Shown: one piece after another, positions 25,493 through 34,655 of the stretch
Layout of the letters: each line of letters begins with the position of its first letter
Position numbering within the stretch: position 1 is the stretch's first letter
Assembly (NCBI RefSeq): GCF_036227265.1
Contig: NZ_CP109446.1
Location: 6,961,001 to 7,025,000 of the forward strand
Direction: 5' to 3'
DNA length: 64,000 nucleotides
Source: Streptomyces sp. NBC_01476
Lineage (GTDB): Bacteria; Actinomycetota; Actinomycetes; Streptomycetales; Streptomycetaceae
Notes under the pieces: generated by a model
The model's input: only the letters and a program-made list of their open reading frames with translations
Databases searched by the model: none
Told to the model about the DNA's origin: nothing
Made by a program: the position numbers and the translations under genes

Positions 25493-26355
25493 GCGCCCAT
25501 GCCTTCCCCGGCCTTGCGGCCGGCGTACAGTGCCGCGGCCATGCGCATCCCCTCGGACCAGGCCACCGGACCGACCTCGGCCGGCGGCAGCGCACGGCCG
25601 TCCCCGTCTCTCCAGCCGAGACCGCCGGTCTCGGCTTCCCCGTCCCGGTGCGGCTCGCCGATCCACACCACCGCCTCGACGCTCAGCCCGCAGTCCCGTA
25701 TCCGACAGGTCGCGTACGCCCCCGACACCCGGTAGCCCAGCGAGGCCGCCCGCGCGGCCAGCCCGGGGCGCGAATCGTACGTCCCGCCCGCGAACTGCCC
25801 CACCGAGGTGGCCCACTGCGACGCGCTGTCCGGCTTCGACCAGGTCTCCCGGTAGATCTGCTCCACCCGCTGCGTCACCCCCAGCTCCACCGCGAACTCC
25901 CGCAGATCCGCCAGACCGGGCAGGAGCACCGGATGGGGCAGCGTGACCGTACGCGGTGACAGCCGGACCGTCTCGCCGTCCGGACGCACCACCCGTAACG
26001 CACCGGCGTCCGTCGCATCCCGCAGAAAGCCCACCTCGTCGGGGTCGTCCCCGACCACTACCAGGTCACGCAGCGCCGTTCGCCATGCCTCGTCCGGCCA
26101 CACCCGGGCCAGCAGCCCGGTCGGCACCGGCAGCGAGGACACCATCCAGGTGTCCACCCTCGCCACGCATGCGGCGGCGTGCCGGTCCAGCCACTGCGCG
26201 AACCGGCGCAGCCGTACCGCCTCGGGATGCTCCCGCACCGCCTTCGGCATCGACGTCAACTGCCGCCCGGCCGCTCGCCCCGAAGTGGCCCTCGCGGCCA
26301 CCCGGCCTTCCACCAGGGCGACTTCGTACCCGTCACCCGCCGACAGCCAACCCAC
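25489..26355 (-). CDS. DUF4132-domain protein
   Basis: 288 aa from GTG at 26,355 (GWLSAGDGYEVALVEGRV), with GAGG upstream; the frame continues to 26,862 but that part does not look like protein of this family. It shows the order typical of short DUF4132 proteins: KAVREHPEAVRLRRFAQWLD, SSLPVPTGLLARVWPDEAW, ALRDLVVVGDD, LPHPVLLPGLADLREFAVEL, VEQIYRETW, AARAASLGYRVSGAYA, and the end GPVAWSEGMRMAAALYAG. The activity of the domain is unknown (MolR- and WGR-linked contexts). It is translationally coupled to the very large gene downstream, so the two products probably form a complex. Confidence 0.78.
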   Translation of the reverse strand: MGWLSAGDGYEVALVEGRVAARATSGRAAGRQLTSMPKAVREHPEAVRLRRFAQWLDRHAAACVARVDTWMVSSLPVPTGLLARVWPDEAWRTALRDLVVVGDDPDEVGFLRDATDAGALRVVRPDGETVRLSPRTVTLPHPVLLPGLADLREFAVELGVTQRVEQIYRETWSKPDSASQWATSVGQFAGGTYDSRPGLAARAASLGYRVSGAYATCRIRDCGLSVEAVVWIGEPHRDGEAETGGLGWRDGDGRALPPAEVGPVAWSEGMRMAAALYAGRKAGEGMGA

Positions 26356-26467
26356 CGGTCCCCATTCCTCACACCATTGAAGAATCTGCAGAGTCGAGCG
26401 GGCGCGTCCCGGTCTCCCTGTGACGATGTGACGAGAGGCTAGCGCGAGCCACCGACGATCGCTGTCC

Positions 26468-26835
26468 TTGGCCCCTGCCGGTCTGCGCAGGACGTGCGCG
26501 GGAGACGGCAGGGTCGTCTTCTGCGCGGGTACCTCATGGCAACGGCTCTTCGAGGTGCTGTCCGGCCCGCTGGCCCGGCCCTCCACTCCCGGGGTGCGCC
26601 ATCGCCGCTGGCGGGCGGTCGCCTTCGACGGACGCGGGAGCCTGTCGGTCCCCGACCACGGGCGGAACCGGGGTCCTGGCTCGGTCGCGTCGCCCACCGG
26701 TACGGTCCGGGCGGCTACCCCCGCTTGATGCTGATGACCCTGTGCGAGACAGGCGCCCGCGGCTTGATCGCAGCAGTCTTCACCCCTGCCACCAAGGGCG
26801 GGACACCGACCGCGTCCGGGAACTGGCGGAAGCGT
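26468..26835 (+). mobile_element. IS4-type transposase fragment
   Basis: A relic in two frames. One reads LFEVLSGPLARP, WRAVAFDGRGSLSVPD and HGRNRG; the next reads WLGRVAHRYGPGGYPRL, MLMTLCETGARGLIAAVF and PATKGGT. Together they match the N-terminal half of Streptomyces IS4-family transposases around the first catalytic Asp (AFDG). The remaining sequence between 26,356 and 27,099 holds no gene that I can support. Confidence 0.65.
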
Positions 26836-27099
26836 GTTTCGACTGAGTCGTCCGGTCACCACGCCCGTACACGGTGTTCTGCGACACCCTTCAGAAGGGT
26901 ATTCGCAGGTGTTGGCAATGCTCCGGTGTCGATTGTCGTGATGTGTACGGCGTTATGCCACGGCGTCGTAACGGGCGCTGACTTGGACTGTTGTCCATGC
27001 CAAAGTCGCTGCTGGCGCCGGTGGTTACTACCGTCCGCGGGCCGGGCCGGAATTCGTTGCCACCGGGGCGACACCGCTCGGAAACGAAAGAGGGACACC

Positions 27100-27756
27100 A
27101 TGCGTACCAGGACTGCCCGTTGGAGTTTGTCGACTGCCGTGCTCGTCGCCGCGGGGCTGGCGCTGACAGCGTGTGGACCCGACGACGCGACCTCCGCCAC
27201 CGGAACCTCCACCGGTTCGTCCGTCCCCGCGAGTTCCGCGCAGACCGGCACCCAACCCACGGCCAAGAGCAGCCAAGGCTCCGCCCACACCACGCCGTCG
27301 GGCACTCCCAAGAAGGCCGGGGTGAGCTGCACCGACCAGATCGACTATGCGGGAGATTCGAGGTCCAACGCCGAAATCAACACCATCGGCGATCAGACCG
27401 GTTACTGCCCGCCGGTGTCCGCCTCCGCGGGGAACGGCGTCGCCAACGCGGGTGACCAGCGCACGGTCGTCGGCAGGCTGGACTACCTCGTGCCCGGCAA
27501 GCTGATCGTCAAGCCCCAGGACGGCGGCACCGGCCAGGAATTCTCGATCACCAACGCCACGCAGGTCCTTGGCGCGGCCGCGATCTGCTCCGACGACCCC
27601 GGCAGCGTGTCTATGGGCGGCGACGGCTATGGCACCTCGAAGTGCACCCTGGCCGAGCTGGAGACGGCTGCGAGGACCGGCAGCGTGACCGTCCGTGTCA
27701 CCATGAACTCCAAGTCCGGCAGCGCCGAGACGGTCGAGGAGAAGTACCACCCGTAA
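27100..27756 (+). CDS. Lipoprotein of unknown function
   Basis: 218 aa from ATG at 27,100 with GAGGGA upstream. It has an N-terminal lipoprotein signal: RTRTARW, a hydrophobic run, and the lipobox LTAC (Cys about 24). A Ser/Thr-rich linker follows, then a domain with paired cysteines (GVSCTDQIDYAGDS ... TGYCPPVSA ... AAICSDD ... SKCTLAELE). It should be anchored to the outer face of the membrane. The C-terminal domain, with RTVVGRLDYLVPGKLIV, looks like a small beta-barrel. I do not recognise the family. It is monocistronic. Confidence 0.8.
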   Translation: MRTRTARWSLSTAVLVAAGLALTACGPDDATSATGTSTGSSVPASSAQTGTQPTAKSSQGSAHTTPSGTPKKAGVSCTDQIDYAGDSRSNAEINTIGDQTGYCPPVSASAGNGVANAGDQRTVVGRLDYLVPGKLIVKPQDGGTGQEFSITNATQVLGAAAICSDDPGSVSMGGDGYGTSKCTLAELETAARTGSVTVRVTMNSKSGSAETVEEKYHP

Positions 27757-28108
27757 GCCCCCGCATCCGGCGCCTCTTGCGTTTCGCGGATCCGCGCAGG
27801 GCGTATCAACCAGGACACCGTCGATCGGGCCGATCCGCTTCGCATCGCCTCGCCGAGGAGATGATCGCCGCGATCATGCGTCCGCGGGCCCCTCGTGCCG
27901 CCCGGCCCGGACCAGGCCGCCTACGTGGACGGTGAACTGGATCTACGACACAGGACCAGGACCAAACCTCGGGGCCGGCGAGACCGAGACGGTGACCGAC
28001 TCGACCAGCGATGCCTGCTGCGACAGGGAAGGGTCACCTCGGAATTCATCGTGCGGTTCCGGAGGCAGTTGGCGTGGGCCGGCGGATGGGTAGCCGTAGG
28101 GTTCGGGC
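27757..28108. other. Gene-free leader of the LAL regulator
   Basis: 352 bp with short, unsupported frames only. The promoter of the regulator at 28,109 should be here. Confidence 0.4.
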
Positions 28109-30949
28109 ATGGTTCAGGTACCGGTTGCGGGTGGTTTTGTCGAGCGTGCCGCGGAGTTGGTGGTGCTGCGTCGGGCCGTGGCCGACGCCGCGGGTGGGCG
28201 GGGCGGGATGGTGCTGGTCGAGGGGGAGCCGGGGATCGGGAAGTCGGCACTGGTGACGGCGGGACTGGCGGGCGCGGAGGCGGCGGGGTGCCAGGTGCTG
28301 CTTGGGGCCTGCGACGAGTGGGGGCAGCGCTTCCCGCTGTCGGTGATGATGCGCACGCTCGGTGTTCAGGAGGAGTCGGCCGATCCGCGGCGGGCGGCGG
28401 TCGCCGCGGCGCTGTCACGTCCGGCGGAAGTGCCCGGGTGGAGTGTGCAGATGGTCGCGGGTGATCCGGTGATGGCCGCGGTCGAGCAACTCCTTGGTCT
28501 GGTGGACCGGCTGACCGCGGAGGGCCCGCTGGTGCTGGTGGTGGAGGACCTCCACTGGGCCGACGACGCGACACTACTGCTGTGGCGGCGGCTGTGCCGG
28601 ACCGCACTGCAGTCACCACTGCTCCTGGTCGGATCCAGCCGCCCGGTGCCCCGCCGGACCGAAGTCGACGCAGCGCGACGCGACGTACAAGCAGCCCATG
28701 GGATCTTGATCTCTCTCGGCGGACTGTCCGGCGCAGGCGTCTCGGCAATGGCAGCGGAACTGACCGGGGGCATTCCCGGACCGGAGCTGACCCGACGGCT
28801 CACATCGGCGGGGGGCAATCCGTTGTACGTGCGGGAACTGGTGGACGCACTGGTGCGGGCCGGGGCCGTGCGGGTGACGGACGGAGTGGCGGAGCCGGCC
28901 GACGACCATGATGCCTCTGGCGTGGCGGTGTCACTGGCAGAGGTGATCGCGGACAGGTTGGATTTCCTGTCGGCGGGGGCCCAGGAGCTGCTGCGGACGG
29001 CGGCGCTGCTGGGTCCTGATTTCTCGGTGGCCGACGTGGCCGCGATCGTGGACCGCCCAGTGATGGCCCTGGTGGGTGTGCTGGAGGAGGCAGTCGCCGC
29101 GGGCGTACTGGAATCGGAGGGAGCGCGTCTGCGGTTCCGGCACGGCCTGCTGCAACAGGCCCTGTACGAAGCGATACCCAGGGCTTTGCGGGCGGCGCTG
29201 CTTCCGCATGTGGCTCAGACGCTGATCGCAGCCGGGTCTTCGGTGGAGCGGGTCGCGATTCTGGTACTGGCGGCGCTGGACGGATCTGACGGCTGGGAGC
29301 TGGACTGGATCGCCGCCAACACCGCACACCTGATCTACCGAGCCCCCGCGGTCGTCGCCGAACTCCTCGAACACGCCCTCAGTCAAGTCGGCGAGGACGA
29401 GCCCAGGCATGCCGGCCTGGAAGACCATCTCGCCAGAGTCGCCTTCCTGCTGGGCCGCTGGGAACAAGCCGAGCACATCTCCCGGACCATCCTCGCCCGC
29501 ACCACCGACCCCGACCGGACCGGCGAGGCCCTCTGGCTCCTGGGCCGCACCCTGCAACGCCTCGGTCGGCACCAGGACGTGCTTGAGGAGCTGGAGGCTG
29601 TCGCCGACGGACCGCGGGTCACCCCTCTGTGGTGGGCGCGTCACGACGCGCTGCGATCGACTTCCCTGCTGGCGCTGTCGCGGCTGGACGAGGCGCGGCG
29701 GACCGCCGAACAGGCGCTCGCCGCCGGGGAGAGCCTGCCGGATGCCACGGCGATGGCTCATGCCCTGCATACGCTGTCGATAGAGCGCAATGTCGCCTCA
29801 GAGTACGCCGCTGGCGGCGACTACCTCGACCGGGCGCTCGCAGCCACGGGCAGCGCCCCGGAGTTGGCGGATCTGCGCCTGCTGATGCTCGGCAATCGCT
29901 TCACCCTATTGGAGGAGTTGGGCCGCTTCACAGAGGCGTCGGCCGGAGCCCGGGAGTCGATCGCCCAGGCTGAGCGGCTCGGCAGTCACCGACTCGACGA
30001 CCTCCGGGTGCAGGCCGGTGTATTGGCTTATGTCATGGGCCGCTGGGACGACGCTCTGGCGGAACTCGAACTGGCCGCCGATATTCCGGCCGGCTCCCCG
30101 TTGGGTGTTGCCCGACGTGCGCACCTGGTGTTGATCACCGGTCATCGCGACAACTGGCGCGAAGCCGCCCAACACCTGGCCGCGCTGCCGGAGTGGGACA
30201 TCCTGGGTGACCCGTTGGGCGTCTCCGTCTATGTCTTGTTGGCCCAGGTTCTCCACGCCGAGCGGTCCGGGACGCCACAGAGCGGCGTCGAGACGCTCGC
30301 GCCGAGCCTGGACCCTGGGCCGGAGAACCAACGTCTGCGCAATCGCTGTGCCGTTCTGCCTGTCCTGGTCCGGCTGGCGCTGGCCGCCGACGATACGTCG
30401 ACCGCCCGAGCCGCTGTCGAGGCGGCCCGGCACGACGCCGAGCATCTGCCGGCACTCCAGCAAGTGGCGGCTGCCGACTGGTGCCGCGGCCTGCTGCACA
30501 ACGACCCGGCGGCTGTACTCGCCGCCGCCGCCCGCTACCGCACCGCCGGCCGCCGGCCACAACTCGGCACCGCACTGGAGGATGCCGCCGTCGTACAGGC
30601 CGCCGTCGGCGACGCAGCCGCTGCCCGCACCACCTTGGCCAAGGCCCTGGACACCTACGCCGGGCTCGGCGCGACCTGGACCGCGCGGCGCGCCACCGCC
30701 CGGCTGCGGCAGTTCGGCATACGCCCCGGTGGCCGCGGCAGCCGCCGCCCCGAAACCGGCTGGTCGGCACTCACCGACACCGAACTGCGCGTCGCCGAAC
30801 TCGTCGCACAGGGCCACTCCAACCCCGACATCGCCGCGCGGCTGACCCTGTCCCGCCGCACCGTCGAAACCCACGTCTCCCACATCCTCACCAAACTCCG
30901 CGTCCACTCCCGCCGCGACATCACCAACCCCACCCATACCCTCGTCTGA
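28109..30949 (+). CDS. LAL-type LuxR transcriptional activator, copy 1
   Basis: 946 aa of the large ATP-binding LuxR (LAL) family. The N-terminal AAA/NACHT-like ATPase has Walker A GEPGIGKSAL (about residue 43) and Walker B LVLVVEDLHWADDATLL. A long helical TPR-like middle region holds repeats such as LGRWEQAEHISRTIL. The C-terminal LuxR helix-turn-helix ends the protein (LTDTELRVAELVAQGHSNPD, LSRRTVETHVSHILTKLRV). Such proteins activate specific gene clusters in response to unknown ligands. A close paralogue lies at 47,456-50,371, next to a sigma factor; here a fragment of the same sigma factor follows. The two regulators bracket the left half of the secretion locus. Confidence 0.92.
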   Translation: MVQVPVAGGFVERAAELVVLRRAVADAAGGRGGMVLVEGEPGIGKSALVTAGLAGAEAAGCQVLLGACDEWGQRFPLSVMMRTLGVQEESADPRRAAVAAALSRPAEVPGWSVQMVAGDPVMAAVEQLLGLVDRLTAEGPLVLVVEDLHWADDATLLLWRRLCRTALQSPLLLVGSSRPVPRRTEVDAARRDVQAAHGILISLGGLSGAGVSAMAAELTGGIPGPELTRRLTSAGGNPLYVRELVDALVRAGAVRVTDGVAEPADDHDASGVAVSLAEVIADRLDFLSAGAQELLRTAALLGPDFSVADVAAIVDRPVMALVGVLEEAVAAGVLESEGARLRFRHGLLQQALYEAIPRALRAALLPHVAQTLIAAGSSVERVAILVLAALDGSDGWELDWIAANTAHLIYRAPAVVAELLEHALSQVGEDEPRHAGLEDHLARVAFLLGRWEQAEHISRTILARTTDPDRTGEALWLLGRTLQRLGRHQDVLEELEAVADGPRVTPLWWARHDALRSTSLLALSRLDEARRTAEQALAAGESLPDATAMAHALHTLSIERNVASEYAAGGDYLDRALAATGSAPELADLRLLMLGNRFTLLEELGRFTEASAGARESIAQAERLGSHRLDDLRVQAGVLAYVMGRWDDALAELELAADIPAGSPLGVARRAHLVLITGHRDNWREAAQHLAALPEWDILGDPLGVSVYVLLAQVLHAERSGTPQSGVETLAPSLDPGPENQRLRNRCAVLPVLVRLALAADDTSTARAAVEAARHDAEHLPALQQVAAADWCRGLLHNDPAAVLAAAARYRTAGRRPQLGTALEDAAVVQAAVGDAAAARTTLAKALDTYAGLGATWTARRATARLRQFGIRPGGRGSRRPETGWSALTDTELRVAELVAQGHSNPDIAARLTLSRRTVETHVSHILTKLRVHSRRDITNPTHTLV

Positions 30950-30999
30950 ACCCGGCAGGGGACAACCCCCGCACACCATTGGTTACGGCGGCAGTAGCC

Positions 31000-31150
31000 A
31001 TCCGGTTCTCTCTCGGGCGACGGTCAGCGGCCACGGGTGTGCTGCCTTCGGGTCGTCGTGCAACACGTGGAGGTTCCTCCAGGCGCGCAGCATGGTCTCC
31101 TGCACCAGGCCCTCGACGGCCTGCCGGTCTCCGCCGTCTACGGTCTTGAT
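31000..31150 (-). pseudogene. Sigma-factor gene fragment
   Basis: About 50 codons (GGDRQAVEGLVQETMLRAW, RNLHVLHDDPKAAHPW) match region 2 of the sigma factor at 50,477-51,109 (RGDRQAAEDLVQETMLRAW). The DNA is also alike. The rest of that gene is absent, so this is a partial duplicate or relic next to the first LAL gene. Confidence 0.75.
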
Positions 31151-31890
31151 CTGCGATTTTCCCCTCATCGGGTGGTTTGGGCCGGTGTTACGCGGGGTGT
31201 CACGTTCCCCTTGCGGTGACGCGCTCACCCTTCGTCAGCGCTGCACCGGCGGGCGGTGGGAGCACTCCCCGCAGGCCGCGCAGCCGGGGCGGCAGGTTCA
31301 GCGCCGCATCGGCCGGGTGCAGATCGGGCACCGCGAGGGCGGGCCCCTTGCCCGCACCGGCTTCTGATGATCGGCGCTGGTCCCGTTCGGCAGTCCTGAC
31401 CGCCGTGACTGTCTCAGCGGCGTGTCCCCTCTACGAGAACGGGAAGCGTCGGTGCGAACGGCGGGGAGGCCCCCGGCCGGCGGGGGGGACGACGGCCGGG
31501 GGCCTCACCTTCTATACGCTGAGCAACGGTGTTCGGTTCACGGCCGTGGGGTGCGGCTGAAGGGTGCAGCGGTGCCGTCCCGGTCATCGACCAGCGTCCC
31601 GTGCGGAGAGCGGCGGGGCACCTGTCGAAGAAGAGGAGTAGGGCATCAAGGGGGAACGCCCGGAGGCCCACTCGGGGGCAGCCGGACAACGGTGCCGCGC
31701 CCTACCGCACGTCACGATGGGCCCCCGTCGGATGGCAGGGATGCCGAACACGTGAACCGAGCCGCAGCGTGTTCCGTAGTCAGTTATGACCCACTCCTCC
31801 GGTCACACATTGACGGTAGGTCAGCGATCTGCCCGCACCGGCACACGATCGTCGGGACCGTATGGGGGAAGAGAAGAGAGGAATCCTCGT
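31151..31890. other. Gene-free stretch before the secretion locus
   Basis: 740 bp without a supported gene. It holds the terminator at 31,466-31,506 and, at its right end, the leader and AGAGAGGA ribosome-binding site of the LysM gene. Confidence 0.45.
31466..31506. terminator. Strong hairpin terminator
   Basis: Perfect 14-bp arms (GAGGCCCCCGGCCG and its complement) enclose a 13-base loop. Confidence 0.65.
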
Positions 31891-32802
31891 ATGGCATCGG
31901 ACACCGAACTGCGAGCCGCTGGATGGTTCAGAACCGCGACGCTCGGCTTGCTGGTCGTCGGCACGACCGCCGTGGGCCTGTCCGCTCCGGTCGTGGCCCA
32001 CGCCGACACGGACGAATCCGGTGACCCAGCCGCTGGAGCGCCCTCGGACGGCCCGACCAAGGTTCACGAGGCCACGCAGGCCGCACTGCGGGCCACGGCG
32101 GAGCGTATCCGGAGCAACAAACCCGCGGCGCGGGAGCAGGGGGCTGACGAACCGCTGAAGCTGTACCGGGTGCGTCCACATGACACCCTGTCGGGGATCG
32201 CACAGTCCCAGCTCGGTGACAGCAGCAGATACCCGGAGATCTTCCAGCTGAACAAGGGGGTGCTGCAGACGGACGGCGGGAAGCTGACCCGTCCTCACGA
32301 CATCAGCGTGGGCTGGCTGCTCCGGATGCCCGCGAGACACAAGCCCGTCCGCGTCACGCACTCGGGCCTGACCAGTCGTGAGAGCAAGGCCGAAACCACG
32401 AAGGCCGGCGGCAGGGCCAAGAGCAAAGCCAAGAGCAGGGCCAAGACGGAGGGCAAAAAGCCGCACACCCGAGCCAAGCACCAGGTCTCACCAGCCCGGA
32501 AGACCACCACGACCGGTAAGAGCGCTCGCGTGATCGCCCGCTCCATCGTCCCCAGCGGCCAGTTCGGCTGCTTCTCGGAGATCATCTCCCATGAGAGCGG
32601 TTGGAACGTCCATGCGGTCAACCCCCAGTCCGGGGCCTACGGACTGGCCCAGGCGCTGCCGGGAAAGAAAATGGCCTCGGCCGGCTCCGCCTGGCGCGAC
32701 AGCGCGACCATCCAGGTCAGGTGGGCCTTGCGCTATATGGATCAACGCTACGGCAGTCCGTGCGATGCCTGGAGCTTCTGGCAGGACCACAACTGGTACT
32801 GA
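31891..32802 (+). CDS. Secreted LysM protein with lytic-transglycosylase-like domain
   Basis: 303 aa from ATG at 31,891. It has a signal peptide (WFRTATLGLLVVGTTAVGLS, cleavage near AHA-DT), then a LysM domain at about 89-145 (YRVRPHDTLSGIAQSQLGD, YPEIFQLNKG, DISVGWLLRMP). A basic Lys/Ala linker follows, then an SLT-type muramidase fold (FSEIISHESGWNVHAVN, SGAYGLAQALPG, RWALRYMDQRYGSP), with Glu of HESGW as the likely catalytic acid near residue 235. It should bind peptidoglycan and cut it outside the cell. As the first gene of the type VII region it could open the wall for secretion; this is inferred from position. Confidence 0.87.
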   Translation: MASDTELRAAGWFRTATLGLLVVGTTAVGLSAPVVAHADTDESGDPAAGAPSDGPTKVHEATQAALRATAERIRSNKPAAREQGADEPLKLYRVRPHDTLSGIAQSQLGDSSRYPEIFQLNKGVLQTDGGKLTRPHDISVGWLLRMPARHKPVRVTHSGLTSRESKAETTKAGGRAKSKAKSRAKTEGKKPHTRAKHQVSPARKTTTTGKSARVIARSIVPSGQFGCFSEIISHESGWNVHAVNPQSGAYGLAQALPGKKMASAGSAWRDSATIQVRWALRYMDQRYGSPCDAWSFWQDHNWY

Positions 32803-32862
32803 ACCCGCCGCACTGTGACGGCGAGGAGTCCGGACGGTTCCGGCGTCGGGAAAGAGCAGACG

Positions 32863-34392
32863 ATGACCACACGCTTCAAATGGCTGCCCGATGTTGGGAA
32901 TTCGCTCCGCGACGACGGTGCGGCCGGAGTACATGTTCCCGAGGGCGATTGGATCTCGGGGGTTCCCGGCGGCGCGCTCATACCCTCGGCATGGTGGGAC
33001 GGGTCCGTCCGGGCCGGTCTGCCCGCCCCGGCAGCCCCGTGGCAGATACGGCCGATCCCAGCCGGCCTCTGGCTGTTCCGTGGACGTCCCTCGGTGCGCG
33101 AGGCCGAGGTGGTGGTGCGGATCCCCGCCGACCCCGCCCGCCTCGGCCTGGTGGTCGGCGCGGCCGAGCCGAACCCGGGGATCTTCGACGCGATCTCACA
33201 TGTACTGGCTGGGCTGCCGGGAGACGGTCCGCGCGCGGTGCGGATCTTCCTCCCTTTCGTCACACCCGAGGCCGGCCGCAGCCTGGCCCGCGACCACCGG
33301 CTCGACCTGGTGGCAGCCCCGGCGGGGCTGCGCTTCCGCGGTGGCATCGCCGGCGTCTGCGCGGCGGGTGCCGCAGGCCCAGAGGGCTTCTGGCAGTGGT
33401 ACCGGACACGTTCAGGGGACCTGCCGCAGCCTTGCGGCGCCATTTACCCTCAGCCGGGCTGGGAGGCCGGACTGGTCGGGCACAGCGCGTTCGGGATGCG
33501 CAGTGCGGCGGTGGCAGGCAGGATTCCGGCGGGTTTCGCGCTCCGGCCGCTGGGCCCGATCGACTCCGGCTTCGCACGGTTCGCCGCGGAGGTCCCCGCC
33601 GACAGCGAGCGGCTGCGGGTGGTGGTTCAGGGCAACGGGTTCGACCCGCTGCTGATGGCCGCGTGCCGTGAACTGCTGGACGCGCTGCCCTTGGCGGCCA
33701 CCCGTCACGTGCAGCTCGTCTGGCCCTATGCCGGTGCCCGGGAGTCCTCGGTGCCACTGCGGGAACTCGCGGCCTTGCTGGACGCACCGGTGGTGGCGCC
33801 AGCGGCGGGAATCACCCTGCATCCGAACGGCCACGATCTCATGGCCGCCCACGAGGGGGGCGCGCTGGGGCACTGGGTCCGGTTCACATCCGATCGGGAC
33901 CCGTTGCCGCACGGTCCGTTGTCCCCGTCACCGGGCTGGGGACCGCAGCTCCGTCAGCGGATCGCCGCCCTGCCCCAGGGAGTTCAGGCCGCACAGGCCC
34001 CCTCCGGTGTCCACCTGCGCGGCTCGTGGAGCTCCGGCCTGGAAGCGCTGGCAGGCGCCCTCCCGCCCGAACGCGGAGGTGTCACGCTGTTGGCCGATGG
34101 CGACGCCCTGCACAGCGGTGATCGTGACCGGGTGTTCACCACGCTGGACGGGTTCGGCCATCAACTGCTCCGGGGGGTCAGGGTGGTGATGCGCTCGGCC
34201 GACGTGGGGGAAAGCCACTGCCTGGCCCAGGTCCTCGCCGACCGGCTGAATGTCCGGCTGCTTGCCGCGACCACTGAGTCGATCGTTCAGGCGCTGGGGG
34301 GCCAGGACGGCAGGGTACGGCCCGCTGCGCTGGTTTGGCGGCGTTATATGCCCCGGGCGCGCTCACTCACCCGCGGTGTCACCGCGGCGTGA
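32863..34392 (+). CDS. ESX-associated hypothetical protein, paralogue 1
   Basis: 509 aa from ATG at 32,863. It has no signal peptide or membrane segment. Three similar alpha/beta modules can be seen (RLGLVVGAAEPNPGIFDAIS; RLRVVVQGNGFDPLLMAACR; GVTLLADGDALHSGDRDRVF). The segment RIPAGFALRPLGP matches IPAGLLVRP and LPAGLIVRP in the proteins at 40,411-42,603 and 36,357-39,155, so the three are one family. Such proteins occur with eccC, eccD and WXG100 genes in Streptomyces. The role is unknown; a cytoplasmic scaffold or chaperone of the secretion system is a guess. Confidence 0.6.
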   Translation: MTTRFKWLPDVGNSLRDDGAAGVHVPEGDWISGVPGGALIPSAWWDGSVRAGLPAPAAPWQIRPIPAGLWLFRGRPSVREAEVVVRIPADPARLGLVVGAAEPNPGIFDAISHVLAGLPGDGPRAVRIFLPFVTPEAGRSLARDHRLDLVAAPAGLRFRGGIAGVCAAGAAGPEGFWQWYRTRSGDLPQPCGAIYPQPGWEAGLVGHSAFGMRSAAVAGRIPAGFALRPLGPIDSGFARFAAEVPADSERLRVVVQGNGFDPLLMAACRELLDALPLAATRHVQLVWPYAGARESSVPLRELAALLDAPVVAPAAGITLHPNGHDLMAAHEGGALGHWVRFTSDRDPLPHGPLSPSPGWGPQLRQRIAALPQGVQAAQAPSGVHLRGSWSSGLEALAGALPPERGGVTLLADGDALHSGDRDRVFTTLDGFGHQLLRGVRVVMRSADVGESHCLAQVLADRLNVRLLAATTESIVQALGGQDGRVRPAALVWRRYMPRARSLTRGVTAA

Positions 34393-34655
34393 GCGGTCTG
34401 TGCGGGAGCCCTACGGTCGTGAACACCGCGCTGACGGCGTGACGGCCTCGTACGCCGAGCCCCCGTTGTGGCTGGTGACCGCGACGACGAATGGGACGAT
34501 CCGGTCACTGAGCATCCGGGGGCAACGCCCAGAGCCCTCCTACTCCCTGGACCGGACACGAAGAGCACGTGTCTGCCCGATCGGTGAACCAGCGGAACGG
34601 GCACCGCGTATTCCCCTGTGAGGTCGTATGAAACTGCCGATCCACGGAAGGTTCC

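Noticed and set aside
26356-26862. N-terminal extension of the DUF4132 gene
   Set aside because: The extension overlaps the IS4 transposase relic and does not look like protein of that family; GTG at 26,355 has a proper site.
31151-31890. Short frames such as 31,422-32,024 as genes
   Set aside because: They overlap the terminator hairpin and the LysM leader, lack ribosome-binding sites and show no domain.
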